Shown one piece after another: positions 28,109-39,917 of a stretch of DNA of 64,000 nt (within the stretch, counting starts at the first letter, position 1; every line of letters starts with the position of its first letter). The notes beneath the pieces were generated by a model, which worked only from the letters and a program-made list of their open reading frames with translations, was not told where the DNA came from and made no database searches. The translations under genes were made by a program, and so were the position numbers. This DNA comes from Pelomonas sp. CA6. Lineage in GTDB: Bacteria; Pseudomonadota; Gammaproteobacteria; Burkholderiales; Burkholderiaceae_C. Where the stretch lies: positions 620,001 to 684,000 of the forward strand of contig NZ_JAKZFD010000001.1 of the NCBI RefSeq assembly GCF_022549225.1. Reading direction: 5' to 3'.

Positions 28109-29308
28109 ATGAGCACCCCCGTGATCGTCGCCGGCGTCGGCATGATCCCGTTCGCCAAGCCCGGGGCCAGCGAGCCCTATCCGGCCATGGGCGCTGCGGC
28201 GGTGCGCGCCGCGCTGGCCGATGCCGGGCTGCCCTATGCACAGATGCAGCAGGCCTATGTGGGCTATGTCTATGGCGACTCCACCAGCGGGCAGCGCGCG
28301 CTGTACGAGGTGGGCCAGAGCGGGGTGCCCATCTTCAATGTGAACAACAACTGCTCGACCGGCTCCACCGCGCTGTATCTGGCGCGCCAGGCCGTGGCCT
28401 CGGGCGCGGCCGACTGCGTGCTGGTGCTGGGCCTGGAGCAGATGCGGCCGGGCGCGCTGGGCAGTGTCTACGAGGACCGGCCTTCGCCCTTCGATGCCTT
28501 CGACGCCACCTGCGCCGCGCTGACGGCCGACGATCCTGCTGCGGCGCAGATCCCGCTGGCGCTGCGCTATTTCGGCGGTGCCGGCCGCGAGCACATGCGC
28601 CGCTATGGCACGCCGCTGGCCACCTTCGCGAAGATTCGCGCCAAGGCCAGCCGCCACGCGGCGCGCAATCCGCTGGCACTGCTGCGCCGCGTCGTCACGG
28701 TCGAGGAGGTGTTGCAGGACCGCGAGGTCTGGCCCGGCGTGATGACCCGGCTGATGGCCTGCCCGCCCACCTGCGGCGCGGCGGCGGCGGTGCTGGTCTC
28801 CGAGCCCTTCGCGCGCCGCCACGGCCTGTCCACACAGGTTCGCATCCGCGCGCAGGCCATGACCACGGACCGCGAGGACAGCTTCCAGTCCGGCTCGATG
28901 ATGCAGCTGGTCGGCGCTGGCATGACGCGCGAGGCGGCGCGGCGTGTCTACGAATCGGCCGGCGTGGGGCCCGAGGCGATCACGGTCTGCGAGCTGCACG
29001 ATTGCTTCGCGCACAACGAGCTGATCAGCTACGAGGCCCTGGGCCTGTGTCCGGACGGCGAGGCGGCGGCCTTCGTCGACGCCGGCGACAACAGCTATGG
29101 CGGCCGCGTCGTGACCAATCCGTCCGGCGGACTGCTGTCCAAGGGTCACCCGCTGGGCGCCACCGGTCTGGCGCAGTGCTACGAGCTGACGCAGCAGCTG
29201 CGCGGTCGCGCGGAGCAGCGCCAGGTCGAGGGGGCGCGCCTGGCCCTGCAGCACAACCTGGGCCTGGGCGGCGCTTGCGTGGTCACGCTGTACGAACGCG
29301 CGAACTGA
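28109..29308 (+). CDS. thiolase / SCP2-type lipid-transfer thiolase
   Basis: The 399-residue thiolase-fold protein is of the SCP-x (nonspecific lipid-transfer) type. The nucleophile region is NNNCSTGSTALYLARQAV (Cys near residue 82). The later catalytic His is in ELHDCFAHNEL, and the C-terminal GGLLSKGHPLGATG and LQHNLGLGGACVVTLYE match the family. It would condense or cleave acyl-CoA thioesters. The start at 28109 is fixed by GGAGGAGAG just upstream. It returns to the GC-rich codon use of the chromosome after the catabolic cluster. No acyl-CoA dehydrogenase or hydratase adjoins it, so the substrate is unknown. Confidence 0.88.
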   Translation: MSTPVIVAGVGMIPFAKPGASEPYPAMGAAAVRAALADAGLPYAQMQQAYVGYVYGDSTSGQRALYEVGQSGVPIFNVNNNCSTGSTALYLARQAVASGAADCVLVLGLEQMRPGALGSVYEDRPSPFDAFDATCAALTADDPAAAQIPLALRYFGGAGREHMRRYGTPLATFAKIRAKASRHAARNPLALLRRVVTVEEVLQDREVWPGVMTRLMACPPTCGAAAAVLVSEPFARRHGLSTQVRIRAQAMTTDREDSFQSGSMMQLVGAGMTREAARRVYESAGVGPEAITVCELHDCFAHNELISYEALGLCPDGEAAAFVDAGDNSYGGRVVTNPSGGLLSKGHPLGATGLAQCYELTQQLRGRAEQRQVEGARLALQHNLGLGGACVVTLYERAN

Positions 29309-29331
29309 GCGGGACCCTTCCCGTGGCTCGC

Positions 29332-30177
29332 ATGGCTCCACTGCCCCGGTCGCTCGACCCGCTGCTGCAGCGCTGCCTCGCGCAGGCGCAGCAGCCGGTG
29401 CTGCCCGGGCTCGTGCCTTTTCTGCTCGGGCCGCATCGGCTGGGAGCGCTGCACCCCTTGCGCGTGCCGCTGCTGCGCAGCGTCTTTCCCGAGCTGCGCC
29501 AGGAGTCGCAGTCCCTGATCTGGGATGCGCAGACGCTGGATGTGCCGGCGCGCAGCGCGCGCATTCAGGCGGCGGCCGAGGCGCTGCGCGCGCAGGGCGC
29601 GATTTCCGGCTGGCGCGACGAGCGCTATGCCTGCGAGCGGCCGGTCGACGATCCCTGCGCGCAGCGTGGCGAGACCCTGTTCGAGCTGGAGCGCGCGGCC
29701 TTCCGCTTCTTCGGGCTGATGAGCCGCGCGGTGCACGTCAACGGCTTCCTGCCCGGCGCGCGGCTGCTGTGCGGTCGCCGTGCGCCGAGCAAGGCGACCG
29801 ACCCGGGGCGGCTGGACAACCTCGCCGCTGGCGGGCTGCCGGCGGGCGAGCCGCTGGCGCAATGCGCGCGCCGCGAACTGGCCGAGGAGGCCGGCGTGCC
29901 CGCGGCGCTGGGGCGCCAGGTCTTGCCTCGTGGCGCCTTGCGCAGCACGCGCCTGGAGCGCGAGGGTTTGCACGACGAGGTGCTGCATGTCTACGCGCTG
30001 CGCCTGCCCGCCGGGTTTGTGCCCCGCAATGCCGATGGCGAGGTCAGCGAGTTCCTGGCGCTGGACCTGGAGAGCCTGGCGCAGCGCCTGGACCAGGGCG
30101 AGTTCAGCATCGACGCGGCGGCGGTCTGCGCGCTGGGGCTGCGCCATCCCGAGGCGCTGGGGGACCTGCGGGCCTGA
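29332..30177 (+). CDS. Nudix hydrolase with DUF4743 N-terminal domain
   Basis: The 281-residue protein has an N-terminal DUF4743-like domain (about residues 1-120) and a C-terminal Nudix domain. The Nudix box is complete: GGLPAGEPLAQCARRELAEE followed by AGV (near residues 165-187). The architecture resembles thiamin-pyrophosphokinase-associated and plant Nudix20/24-type enzymes, which hydrolyse thiamin-diphosphate-like compounds. The start is ATG at 29332, with a GTG at 29323 as an alternative. It lies 23 bp after the thiolase and 27 bp before the FAD oxidoreductase. The true substrate is uncertain. Confidence 0.88.
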   Translation: MAPLPRSLDPLLQRCLAQAQQPVLPGLVPFLLGPHRLGALHPLRVPLLRSVFPELRQESQSLIWDAQTLDVPARSARIQAAAEALRAQGAISGWRDERYACERPVDDPCAQRGETLFELERAAFRFFGLMSRAVHVNGFLPGARLLCGRRAPSKATDPGRLDNLAAGGLPAGEPLAQCARRELAEEAGVPAALGRQVLPRGALRSTRLEREGLHDEVLHVYALRLPAGFVPRNADGEVSEFLALDLESLAQRLDQGEFSIDAAAVCALGLRHPEALGDLRA

Positions 30178-30204
30178 TCTGCGCGTCCCTCACAATCGCA
30201 CCCC

Positions 30205-31329
30205 ATGGACCAAGTCGATGCAGTGGTGGTGGGGGCCGGGGTGGTGGGGCTGGCCGTGGGGCGCATGCTGGCGCGGCGCGGGCTGGAAACCCTGGTGCTG
30301 GAGCGCGAGACGGCGATAGGCACGGGCGTGAGCTCGCGCAACAGCGAGGTCATCCACGCCGGGCTGTACTACCCGGCCGGCTCGCTGAAGGCCAGGCTGT
30401 GCGTGCAGGGCCGCCACCTGCTCTATGCCCACTGCGAATCGCATGGCGTGGCCCACCGGCGCTGCGGCAAGCTCATCGTCGCCACCTCGGCCGATCAGCT
30501 GCCGGCCCTGGCCGCGCTGCAGGACAAGGCGCGCGCCAACGGCGTGGACGACCTGCAGTGGCTGGACGGCGCGCAGGCGCGCGCCATGGAGCCGGCGCTG
30601 CGCTGCGAGGCGGCGCTGTGGTCGCCGTCCACCGGCATCGTCGACAGCCATGGCCTGATGCTGTCGCTGCAGGGCGATCTGGAGGCCGGCGGCGGGGCGG
30701 TCGCGCTGGGCGCGGAACTGCGTGCGGTACGGCCCGTCGCTGGCGGCTTCGAACTGGACATCCACGACGCCGGCAGCGGAGCGATGCGGCTGGGCTGCGC
30801 CACCCTGGTCAATGCCGCGGGCCTGTGGGCCCCGCGGGTGGCGCGCGCCATCGAGGGGCTGCGGGACCTGCCCGAGGCCCGCTACAGCAAGGGCAGCTAT
30901 TTCTCGCTGCAGGGGCGCTCCCCGTTCAGTCGCCTGATTTATCCGCTGCCGCAGGACGCCTGGCTGGGCGTGCACCTGACGCTGGACCTGGGCGGGCAGA
31001 CCCGTTTCGGCCCCGACGCGCAATGGCTGGACGCGGCGGCGTCGCCGGCCGCGCTGGACTACCAGGTGGACCCGGCGCGCGCGCAGGCCTTCTATGCCGA
31101 TGTGCGGCGCTACTGGCCGGCGCTGCCCGATGGCGCGCTGACGCCGGCCTACAGCGGCGTGCGGCCCAAGATCCACGGCCCGGGCGAGCCGGCGCCGGAC
31201 TTCCGCGTCGACGGCCCGGCGCAGCATGGCATCGCCGGGCTGGCCAACCTGATGGGCATCGAATCGCCGGGGCTGACCAGCGCGCTGGCCATCGCGCAGG
31301 AGGTGGAGGCGCGGCTGTTCGCGGCCTGA
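30205..31329 (+). CDS. FAD-dependent oxidoreductase, L-2-hydroxyglutarate oxidase-like
   Basis: The 374-residue DAO-family flavoprotein has an N-terminal FAD-binding motif [20 protein letters not shown] (residues 8-27), and [20 protein letters not shown] follows near residue 45. The latter stretch is typical of LhgO-like 2-hydroxyglutarate oxidases. The C-terminal end [19 protein letters not shown] also fits. It would oxidise L-2-hydroxyglutarate or a related 2-hydroxy acid and pass electrons to quinone or oxygen. It is convergent with bpt, 10 bp apart. Substrate is inferred from family resemblance only. Confidence 0.87.
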   Translation: MDQVDAVVVGAGVVGLAVGRMLARRGLETLVLERETAIGTGVSSRNSEVIHAGLYYPAGSLKARLCVQGRHLLYAHCESHGVAHRRCGKLIVATSADQLPALAALQDKARANGVDDLQWLDGAQARAMEPALRCEAALWSPSTGIVDSHGLMLSLQGDLEAGGGAVALGAELRAVRPVAGGFELDIHDAGSGAMRLGCATLVNAAGLWAPRVARAIEGLRDLPEARYSKGSYFSLQGRSPFSRLIYPLPQDAWLGVHLTLDLGGQTRFGPDAQWLDAAASPAALDYQVDPARAQAFYADVRRYWPALPDGALTPAYSGVRPKIHGPGEPAPDFRVDGPAQHGIAGLANLMGIESPGLTSALAIAQEVEARLFAA

Positions 31330-31339
31330 GCGCCGCGCG

Positions 31340-32062
31340 TCAGCCGCGCTGCCAGCGCCCGTCGATCAGCAGTTCGTGCGGGCGAAAGCGCGCCTTGTAC
31401 GCCATCTTCTGGCTCTGCGCGATCCAGTAGCCCAGGTAGAGGTGGGGCAGGCCGAGTTCGCGGGTCTGCTCGATCTGCCACATCACGTTGTAGGTGCCAT
31501 AGCTGGCCTTGGCGTCATCGGGCTCGTAGAAGGTGTACACCGCCGACAGGCCGTCGCCGAGCACGTCCAGGATGGACACCATCTTGAGCTGGCCGCCCGG
31601 GCCGCGGAACTCCACCAGGCGCGAGTTGACCCGGCTCTGCAGCAGGAACTGGCTGTACTGGTCGATGCTGTCGTGGTCCATGCCGCCGCCGCTGTGGCGC
31701 CCGGCCTGGTAGCGCAGGTAGAGCTGGTAATGCTCGTCGCTGTAGCCCAGGCGCATCACGCGCGCGCGCAGCTCCTCGTGCTGTTGCCAGGCGCGGCGCT
31801 GGCTGCGCGTGGGGCGGAAGGACGCGACCGGCACGCGCATCGGTACGCAGGCGCGGCAGCCGTCGCAATAGGGCCGGTAGGTGAACATGCCGCTGCGCCG
31901 GAAGCCGGCGGCCACCAGGCCCGAATAGGCGTCGGCATGGATCAGGTGGCTGGGCGTGGCGACCTGCGAGCGCGCCATGCGCTCCGGCAGGTAGCTGCAG
32001 GGATAGGGGGCCGTGGCGTAGAACTGCAGCTCGGCCAGCGGGAGTTCCTTGGGATGCGTCAC
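31340..32062 (-). CDS. bpt: aspartate/glutamate leucyltransferase (Bpt)
   Basis: The 240-residue transferase adds leucine from Leu-tRNA to proteins starting with Asp or Glu, creating an N-degron for ClpS/ClpAP. The family pattern [16 protein letters not shown] (near residue 20), the Cys pair in [20 protein letters not shown] and the C-terminal [20 protein letters not shown] are clear. The start is GTG at 32062. It is the second gene of an operon with aat, which lies 40 bp upstream; together they form the bacterial N-end-rule tagging pair. Confidence 0.95.
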   Translation of the reverse strand: MTHPKELPLAELQFYATAPYPCSYLPERMARSQVATPSHLIHADAYSGLVAAGFRRSGMFTYRPYCDGCRACVPMRVPVASFRPTRSQRRAWQQHEELRARVMRLGYSDEHYQLYLRYQAGRHSGGGMDHDSIDQYSQFLLQSRVNSRLVEFRGPGGQLKMVSILDVLGDGLSAVYTFYEPDDAKASYGTYNVMWQIEQTRELGLPHLYLGYWIAQSQKMAYKARFRPHELLIDGRWQRG

Positions 32063-32102
32063 GGTGGTGGCGTCGTGCGGGAAGGTCGGTGGGGAGGCTC
32101 GA

Positions 32103-32873
32103 TCAAAGCCTCTGAGCCGGGGGCTGACCCGTGTCCTGCAGTCGCTCCCACAGGCCCGGATGATAGGACCAATCCCCGGGCGCCGCTTGGGTCACATGGC
32201 TGGCCAGATGGGCTTCGAAGGCCTGGCGGCTGACCGGCGCCGCGCCCAGCGAGGCGAGGTGGGCGGTCTGCTGCTGGCAGTCGATCCAGGGGATGTCCCG
32301 CTCGCGGCACAGGCAAACCAGGGCCGCCAGCGCGATCTTGGAGGCATCGCTGCGGCGCGCGAACATCGATTCGCCGAAGAACATGCGGCCCAGGTTCAGC
32401 CCGTACAGCCCGCCGACGAGTTCGCCGTCCACCCAGGTTTCCACGCTGTGCACCACGCGCTGGCGGGCCAGCGCCAGATAGGCCTGGCGCATCTCGGGCA
32501 GGATCCAGGTGCCGGACTGGCCTTCGCGCGGCATGCTGGCGCAGGCCTCCAGCACCGCCTCGGTGGCACTGTCGACGCGGATCTCGCAGCCCGGCGTGCG
32601 CCGGAAGGCGGCGATGGTCTTCTTCAGCGAGCGCGAGAGCTTGAAGTCGCGCGTCTGCAGCACCATGCGCGGCGCCGTGCTCCACCACAGGATGGGCTGG
32701 CCTTCGCCATACCAGGGGAAGATGCCGCGCGAATAGGCGGCGATCAGGCGCGCCGGGCGCAGGTCGCCGCCCGCCGCGAGCAGCCCCGGCGCCTCGCTGC
32801 GCGGGCCCAGCGCCTTGGCGGTGGGGGGGAAGTCCAGGGTGTCGTCGTCCAGCCAGGGAATCATTGGCTTCAT
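32103..32873 (-). CDS. aat: leucyl/phenylalanyl-tRNA--protein transferase
   Basis: The 256-residue enzyme transfers Leu or Phe from tRNA to the N-terminus of proteins with Arg or Lys ends, marking them for ClpS/ClpAP. The motifs [55 protein letters not shown] and [15 protein letters not shown] are characteristic. Start candidates are ATG at 32873 and ATG at 32864; the first is used. Only 15 bp separate it from the divergent ArsC-like gene, so the promoters must lie inside the opposite coding regions. It is followed by bpt. Confidence 0.95.
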   Translation of the reverse strand: MKPMIPWLDDDTLDFPPTAKALGPRSEAPGLLAAGGDLRPARLIAAYSRGIFPWYGEGQPILWWSTAPRMVLQTRDFKLSRSLKKTIAAFRRTPGCEIRVDSATEAVLEACASMPREGQSGTWILPEMRQAYLALARQRVVHSVETWVDGELVGGLYGLNLGRMFFGESMFARRSDASKIALAALVCLCRERDIPWIDCQQQTAHLASLGAAPVSRQAFEAHLASHVTQAAPGDWSYHPGLWERLQDTGQPPAQRL

Positions 32874-32888
32874 GGTAGCGTGTCGCCC

Positions 32889-33236
32889 ATGATCATCGTC
32901 TACGGCATTCCCAACTGCGACACCGTCAAGAAGGCCCGTGCCTGGCTGGACGGACAGGGCCTGGCCTACCAGTTCCACGACTACAAAAAGCAGGGCGTGC
33001 CCGCCGAGCTGCTGCCGCAATGGATGGACGCCCTGGGCTGGGAGGCGCTGCTCAACCGCTCCGGCACGACCTGGCGCAAGCTGGACGAGGCGGTCCGCGC
33101 CGGCGTCACCGACCGCGCCAGCGCCGCCGCGCTGATGCTGGCACAGCCCAGCGTGATCAAGAGGCCGCTGGTGCGCTGGGCCGATGGCCGGCTGAGCCTG
33201 GGCTTCAAACCCGAGCTGTTCAGCGCCCATGCCTGA
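32889..33236 (+). CDS. ArsC/Spx-like family protein
   Basis: The 115-residue thioredoxin-fold protein of the ArsC/YffB type has an N-terminal single-Cys motif ([10 protein letters not shown], Cys-10) and the family C-terminal pattern [10 protein letters not shown]. YffB-like members are thought to act as glutathione-dependent reductases of thiols; true arsenate reduction is not implied and no ars genes are near. The start at 32889 follows from length and the beta-strand [10 protein letters not shown] strong inverted repeat starts 8 bp after the stop codon. Confidence 0.88.
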   Translation: MIIVYGIPNCDTVKKARAWLDGQGLAYQFHDYKKQGVPAELLPQWMDALGWEALLNRSGTTWRKLDEAVRAGVTDRASAAALMLAQPSVIKRPLVRWADGRLSLGFKPELFSAHA

Positions 33237-33244
33237 GCGCTGAT

Positions 33245-33275
33245 CCATGCTGGTGCGAAAGCCGCACCAGCATGG
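33245..33275 (+). repeat. 13-bp perfect inverted repeat after the ArsC-like gene
   Basis: CCATGCTGGTGCG and CGCACCAGCATGG are separated by five bases. It could be a terminator without a T-run. Each arm also contains GCACCA-GC-ATGG, close to an NtrC half-site, and it sits about 85 bp before the predicted amt transcription start, where enhancer sites usually lie. Both readings are inferences. Confidence 0.5.
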
Positions 33276-33328
33276 AACGCCACGCCTCGCCGCGGTGCGC
33301 CGAGCCGGCCCGCGCGGCGCCCCAGACT

Positions 33329-33343
33329 GGGCACTGTTCTTGC
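33329..33343 (+). promoter_or_regulatory. sigma-54 (-24/-12) promoter of amt
   Basis: GGGCAC-TGTTC-TTGC matches the sigma-54 consensus TGGCAC-N5-TTGC with one mismatch and the required 10-bp distance between GG and GC. The predicted start is about 50 bp before the amt ATG. Sigma-54/NtrC control is well known for ammonium transporter genes. Confidence 0.65.
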
Positions 33344-33405
33344 GATCCTGGTGCGCCGACGGTCCAAGCCGGTGCAACGGGGCGCCGGACGGACTGCCGC
33401 CGGGG

Positions 33406-34614
33406 ATGTCGATGGAGAACTTCAAGCAGGGCGCGGACGCGCTCTTCATTCTGCTGGGCGCCATCATGGTGCTGGCCATGCACGCGGGCTTCGCCTTCCT
33501 GGAGCTGGGCACGGTACGCAAGAAGAACCAGGTCAATGCGCTGGTCAAGATCCTGGTCGACTTCGCGGTGTCGACGGTGGCCTATTTCCTCGTCGGCTAC
33601 GGCGTGGCCTATGGCGTGCACTTCTTCACCGGGGCCGAGAGCCTGGCGGCGAAGAATGGCTATGAGCTGGTGAAGTTTTTCTTCCTGCTCACCTTCGCGG
33701 CCGCCATCCCGGCCATCGTCTCGGGCGGCATCGCCGAGCGCGCGCGCTTCGGCCCGCAGCTGATCGCCACCGCGCTGATCGTCGGCCTCATCTATCCGCT
33801 GTTCGAGGGCGTGGCCTGGAACCAGGCGCTGGGCCTGCAGGGCTGGCTGAAGGCGCGGTTCGGCGCCGAGTTCCACGACTTCGCCGGCTCGGTGGTCGTG
33901 CATGCGGTGGGCGGCTGGATCGGCCTGGCCGCCGTGCTGTGGCTGGGGCCTCGCTACAACCGCTATCGCAAGGACGGCGCGATGAGCGCGCACCCGCCGT
34001 CCAGCATTCCCTTCCTGGCGCTGGGGGCCTGGATCCTCGCGGTGGGCTGGTTCGGCTTCAACGTGATGAGCGCGCAGACGCTGGACAAGCTTTCCGGCCT
34101 GGTCGCGGTCAATTCGCTGATGGCCATGGTGGGCGGCACCCTGGTCGCGGTGCTGATGGGGCGCAACGACCCGGGCTTTGCCTACAACGGGCCGCTGGCC
34201 GGGCTGGTGGCCGTCTGCGCCGGCTCGGACCTGATGCATCCGCTGGGGGCGCTGGTGGTCGGCGGCGTGGCCGGGGCGATCTTCGTCCAGCTGTTCACGC
34301 TGACGCAGAACCGCTGGAAGATCGACGATGTGCTGGGCGTCTGGCCGCTGCACGGGCTGTGCGGCGCCTGGGGCGGCATCGCCTGCGGGCTGTTCGGCCA
34401 GCCATGGCTGGGCGGCATCGGCGGCGTGAGCTTCATGTCCCAGCTGATCGGCACGCTGCTGGGCGTGCTGTGGGCCTTTGGCGGCGGGCTGGCGGTCTAT
34501 GGCGTGCTGAAGACGACCCTGGGCCTGCGCCTGAGCCCCGAGGAGGAGTTCGACGGCGCGGACCTCTCCATCCACAAGATCGGCGCCACGCCGGACCGCG
34601 AAGTCAGCTGGTAA
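33406..34614 (+). CDS. amt: ammonium transporter (Amt family)
   Basis: The 402-residue inner-membrane channel has about eleven hydrophobic segments. The pore histidines appear in [15 protein letters not shown] and [14 protein letters not shown], and the segment [30 protein letters not shown] is typical of Amt proteins. It imports ammonium under nitrogen limitation. The start ATGTCGATGGAG at 33406 is chosen because the -24/-12 promoter lies within the upstream part of the open frame; the second ATG at 33412 is possible. No signal peptide is visible, unlike E. coli AmtB, and no glnK precedes it. Confidence 0.94.
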   Translation: MSMENFKQGADALFILLGAIMVLAMHAGFAFLELGTVRKKNQVNALVKILVDFAVSTVAYFLVGYGVAYGVHFFTGAESLAAKNGYELVKFFFLLTFAAAIPAIVSGGIAERARFGPQLIATALIVGLIYPLFEGVAWNQALGLQGWLKARFGAEFHDFAGSVVVHAVGGWIGLAAVLWLGPRYNRYRKDGAMSAHPPSSIPFLALGAWILAVGWFGFNVMSAQTLDKLSGLVAVNSLMAMVGGTLVAVLMGRNDPGFAYNGPLAGLVAVCAGSDLMHPLGALVVGGVAGAIFVQLFTLTQNRWKIDDVLGVWPLHGLCGAWGGIACGLFGQPWLGGIGGVSFMSQLIGTLLGVLWAFGGGLAVYGVLKTTLGLRLSPEEEFDGADLSIHKIGATPDREVSW

Positions 34615-34687
34615 TCTCTGCCCTTTGCCCCAAGGGTTGCGGCGCTCCGCCGTCGCCAGCGGGGCCCAGGCATTCGGGCAGCACACC

Positions 34688-35404
34688 ATGTTCACAGGCA
34701 TCGTCCAGGGCGTCGCGCAGGTCGCGGCGCTGACCGACCGTCCCGGTCTGCGCAGCTTCACGCTGCAGTTTCCGCCCGGCTTCTGCGCCGGGCTGGAGAT
34801 CGGGGCCAGCGTGGCCTGCGATGGCGTTTGCCTCACTGTCACCGCGCTGCACGGCGCGGACCGCGCCGATTTCGATGTGATGCTGCAAAGCCTCAGCCTC
34901 ACCACGCTCGGCGCGCTGCAGGCGGGCAGCCGCGTCAACGTGGAGCGCGCGGCCCGGGACGGTGCCGAGATCGGCGGGCATCCGCTGTCCGGCCATGTGG
35001 ACTTCATGGCCCGGGTGGCGCAGATCCGCCGGCCCGAGAACAACCATGTGCTGCGCATCGCCGTGCCGGCGCCGTGGATGCGCTACATCTTCGCCAAGGG
35101 CTATGTGGCGGTGAACGGCGCCAGCCTCACCGTGGCCGAGGCGCATCGCGAGCGTGATGGCAGCGGCTGGTTCGAGGTCTGGCTCATCCCCGAGACGCTG
35201 CGCATGACCACCTTCGGCGAGAAGGACGAGGGCGCCGCGCTGCACATCGAGATCGAACGCCAGACCCAGGTCTTCGTGGACACCGTGCGCGCCGCGCTGG
35301 ACGAGAAGCTCGGGCCGCTGTTGCCCGCGCTCGAACGCCTGCTCGCCGAGCAGGGCGCGACCGTGGACCAGCTGGCGCAGCCGCCCGCGCGGCTGGGCTC
35401 TTGA
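34688..35404 (+). CDS. ribE: riboflavin synthase alpha subunit
   Basis: The 238-residue enzyme makes riboflavin from two molecules of 6,7-dimethyl-8-ribityllumazine. It has the two duplicated lumazine-binding barrels. The first starts MFTGIVQGVAQV with GASVACDGVCLTVTAL; the second has GGHPLSGHVDFMARV and VNGASLTVAEA. The ATG at 34688 is fixed by the conserved MFTGI start. It is slightly longer than E. coli RibC (213) because of the C-terminal end. It stands apart from other rib genes, and no FMN riboswitch is visible in the 73-bp upstream space. Confidence 0.95.
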   Translation: MFTGIVQGVAQVAALTDRPGLRSFTLQFPPGFCAGLEIGASVACDGVCLTVTALHGADRADFDVMLQSLSLTTLGALQAGSRVNVERAARDGAEIGGHPLSGHVDFMARVAQIRRPENNHVLRIAVPAPWMRYIFAKGYVAVNGASLTVAEAHRERDGSGWFEVWLIPETLRMTTFGEKDEGAALHIEIERQTQVFVDTVRAALDEKLGPLLPALERLLAEQGATVDQLAQPPARLGS

Positions 35405-35437
35405 GACGCCGACACCACAGACCCGGGGGAGGGCAGG

Positions 35438-35938
35438 ATGGAGCACAGGCTGGAGGAGAGGCCGGCGCTGCGGCTGCTGGGCCATGCGCTGGACACGGCG
35501 CTGGCGGATGGGCGCAACCAGCGCGAGATCCCGGCGTTCTGGGCCGCGCACGACCGCGGGCCGCGCCAGGCCATGCTGGCGGCGCTGGGTCGCCGAGACG
35601 CGCCCGAGTACGGCGCGGTGGCGCGCTTTGACGCGCACAGCGGCGCGATGCGCTATTTCATCGGCATGGAGGCCGGTCCGGACCTGGGCGCAGCGCCGCC
35701 GGGGCTGACCTGGCTGGTGCTGCCCGCCGGGCGCTACGCGGTGCTGCGCAGCCGGCCGGCGGCCAGCGAGGCCGAGTTCCTGGCCGCGATCCCGGCACTG
35801 TGGGGCGAGGCCATGGCCTGGCTGCCCGGTTCCGGGCTGCAGCCGCGCGAGGCGCCCAGCTTCGAGTACTACGACGGCCATGCGCGGCCCGACGCCGCGC
35901 CACGACGCTTCATGGAACTCTGGCTGCCGGTGGCCTGA
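35438..35938 (+). CDS. GyrI-like / AraC effector-binding domain protein
   Basis: The 166-residue stand-alone effector-binding domain has the GyrI-like (SBMC/Rob C-terminal) fold. It shows the family rhythm of an N-terminal strand (RLEERPALRLLGHAL), the central FIGMEAGPDLGAAPPGLTWLVLPAGRYAVL and the C-terminal Glu region in SFEYYDGHARP. Such proteins bind amphipathic small molecules or inhibit gyrase. It has no DNA-binding domain. GGGGAGGGCAGG lies just before the ATG. No linked regulator or target is visible. Confidence 0.82.
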   Translation: MEHRLEERPALRLLGHALDTALADGRNQREIPAFWAAHDRGPRQAMLAALGRRDAPEYGAVARFDAHSGAMRYFIGMEAGPDLGAAPPGLTWLVLPAGRYAVLRSRPAASEAEFLAAIPALWGEAMAWLPGSGLQPREAPSFEYYDGHARPDAAPRRFMELWLPVA

Positions 35939-35948
35939 GCGGCCGCGT

Positions 35949-36782
35949 TCAGCCCTCGCGGAAGTAGCGCAGCGGCTTGAGGTCGGGGAACTGCGTGGGC
36001 CGCTTGCCCTGCGTGGCCATGAAGGCCTCCATCAGGTTGGCGTTTTGCCAGATCGCGGCCTGCAGCCAGCCCATCTGCTGCAGGCTGTCCGCCACGCCGT
36101 GGTCGCGGGCGTAATGAATGGCCTGCTTGCTGCCCCAGATCGCCACCGGCGGTTTCTGGGCGATCTCGCGCGCGCAGGCCAGCGCCGCCTCCACGCACTG
36201 CGCCTGGCTGGCGAACACCTCGTTGACCAGGCCGCAGGCGGCGGCGCGCGCCGCGCCCATGCGCCGGCCCGTGTAGGCCAGCTCCTTGAGCAGGCCCAGC
36301 GGCATCAGCTTGGGCAGGCGCTGCAGCGTGCCCAGGTCGGCGGCCATGCCGATGTTGATCTCCTGAATGCAGAAGAAGGCGTCCTCGCTGGCATAGCGGA
36401 TGTCGCAGGCCGCCACCAGATCGACCGCGCCGCCGATGCAGCCGCCGTGGATCGCGGCGATCACCGGCACGCGCAGCTCGTCCAGCCGCGTGAAGGCCTT
36501 CTGCATGTCGGCCAGCATGTCCACCAGCGCGGCGCGGCCTTCGGCGCTGCGGTCGTCGGGGGCGATCGCGCCGCCCTTGAACACGTCCAGCGACATGCCG
36601 GCGCTGAAGTGCTTGCCGGTGGACGAGATCACCAGCGCGCGCAGCGTCGCGCTGCGGTGCAACTGCTCCAGCAGCGGCTCCAGCTCGCGCCACATCTGCG
36701 GCGTCATCGTGTTCAGCGCGTCGGCGCGCCTGAGGATCAGGTGCGCGACGCCGGCTTCTTCGCTCAGCTCAAAACAGTCCAC
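35949..36782 (-). CDS. crotonase-family enoyl-CoA isomerase, ECH1-like
   Basis: The 277-residue crotonase-fold enzyme starts at GTG 36782, a start fixed by the perfect GAGGAGG eight bases upstream. The oxyanion-hole stretches are STGKHFSAGMSLDVF and AAIHGGCIGGAVDLVAACDIRY. The acidic residues EINIGMAADLGTLQRLPKL match the Glu/Asp pair of eukaryotic delta3,5-delta2,4-dienoyl-CoA isomerase (ECH1) rather than hydratases. It would rearrange double bases in unsaturated acyl-CoAs during beta-oxidation. It is convergent with the GyrI-like gene and stands apart from the thiolase at 28 kb. Confidence 0.87.
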   Translation of the reverse strand: MDCFELSEEAGVAHLILRRADALNTMTPQMWRELEPLLEQLHRSATLRALVISSTGKHFSAGMSLDVFKGGAIAPDDRSAEGRAALVDMLADMQKAFTRLDELRVPVIAAIHGGCIGGAVDLVAACDIRYASEDAFFCIQEINIGMAADLGTLQRLPKLMPLGLLKELAYTGRRMGAARAAACGLVNEVFASQAQCVEAALACAREIAQKPPVAIWGSKQAIHYARDHGVADSLQQMGWLQAAIWQNANLMEAFMATQGKRPTQFPDLKPLRYFREG

Positions 36783-36889
36783 GGGGCCTCCTCGTTCTCG
36801 GACGAGCCCCATGCTAGCCCCCGGCGGCCGCGCCGGCTTGCACCCAGGTGACAGAGGCCGCGCGCGGGAGCCGCGCCGCCCGCGCCGCT

Positions 36890-39742
<2,853 letters not shown>

Positions 39743-39869
39743 GGCTGACTCCTGGATGGGGCACGAAGGCCCATTGTGGCCCTGTTGCCTCCCGGCGGTG
39801 TGACGCGTCGGGCGATTCCGCAACGCAGGCAAGGCGGCTTCCCGGCCGCCTGTGCGGCCTGCGTTTCGC

Positions 39870-39883
39870 TTGACTTCGGTCAA
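39870..39883. promoter_or_regulatory. FNR/Crp-type box upstream of narX
   Basis: A perfect dyad TTGAC-TTCG-GTCAA lies 34 bp before the narX start codon. It matches the FNR/Dnr consensus (TTGAT-N4-ATCAA family) and would couple narXL to oxygen or nitric-oxide signals. Confidence 0.65.
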
Positions 39884-39917
39884 TTTCGAGGCCGCGGTGG
39901 CCGGCTATCGTCGCCCC

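Noticed and set aside
34615-34687. FMN riboswitch in front of riboflavin synthase
   Set aside because: The 73-bp space is too short and lacks the conserved junction sequences of the FMN aptamer.
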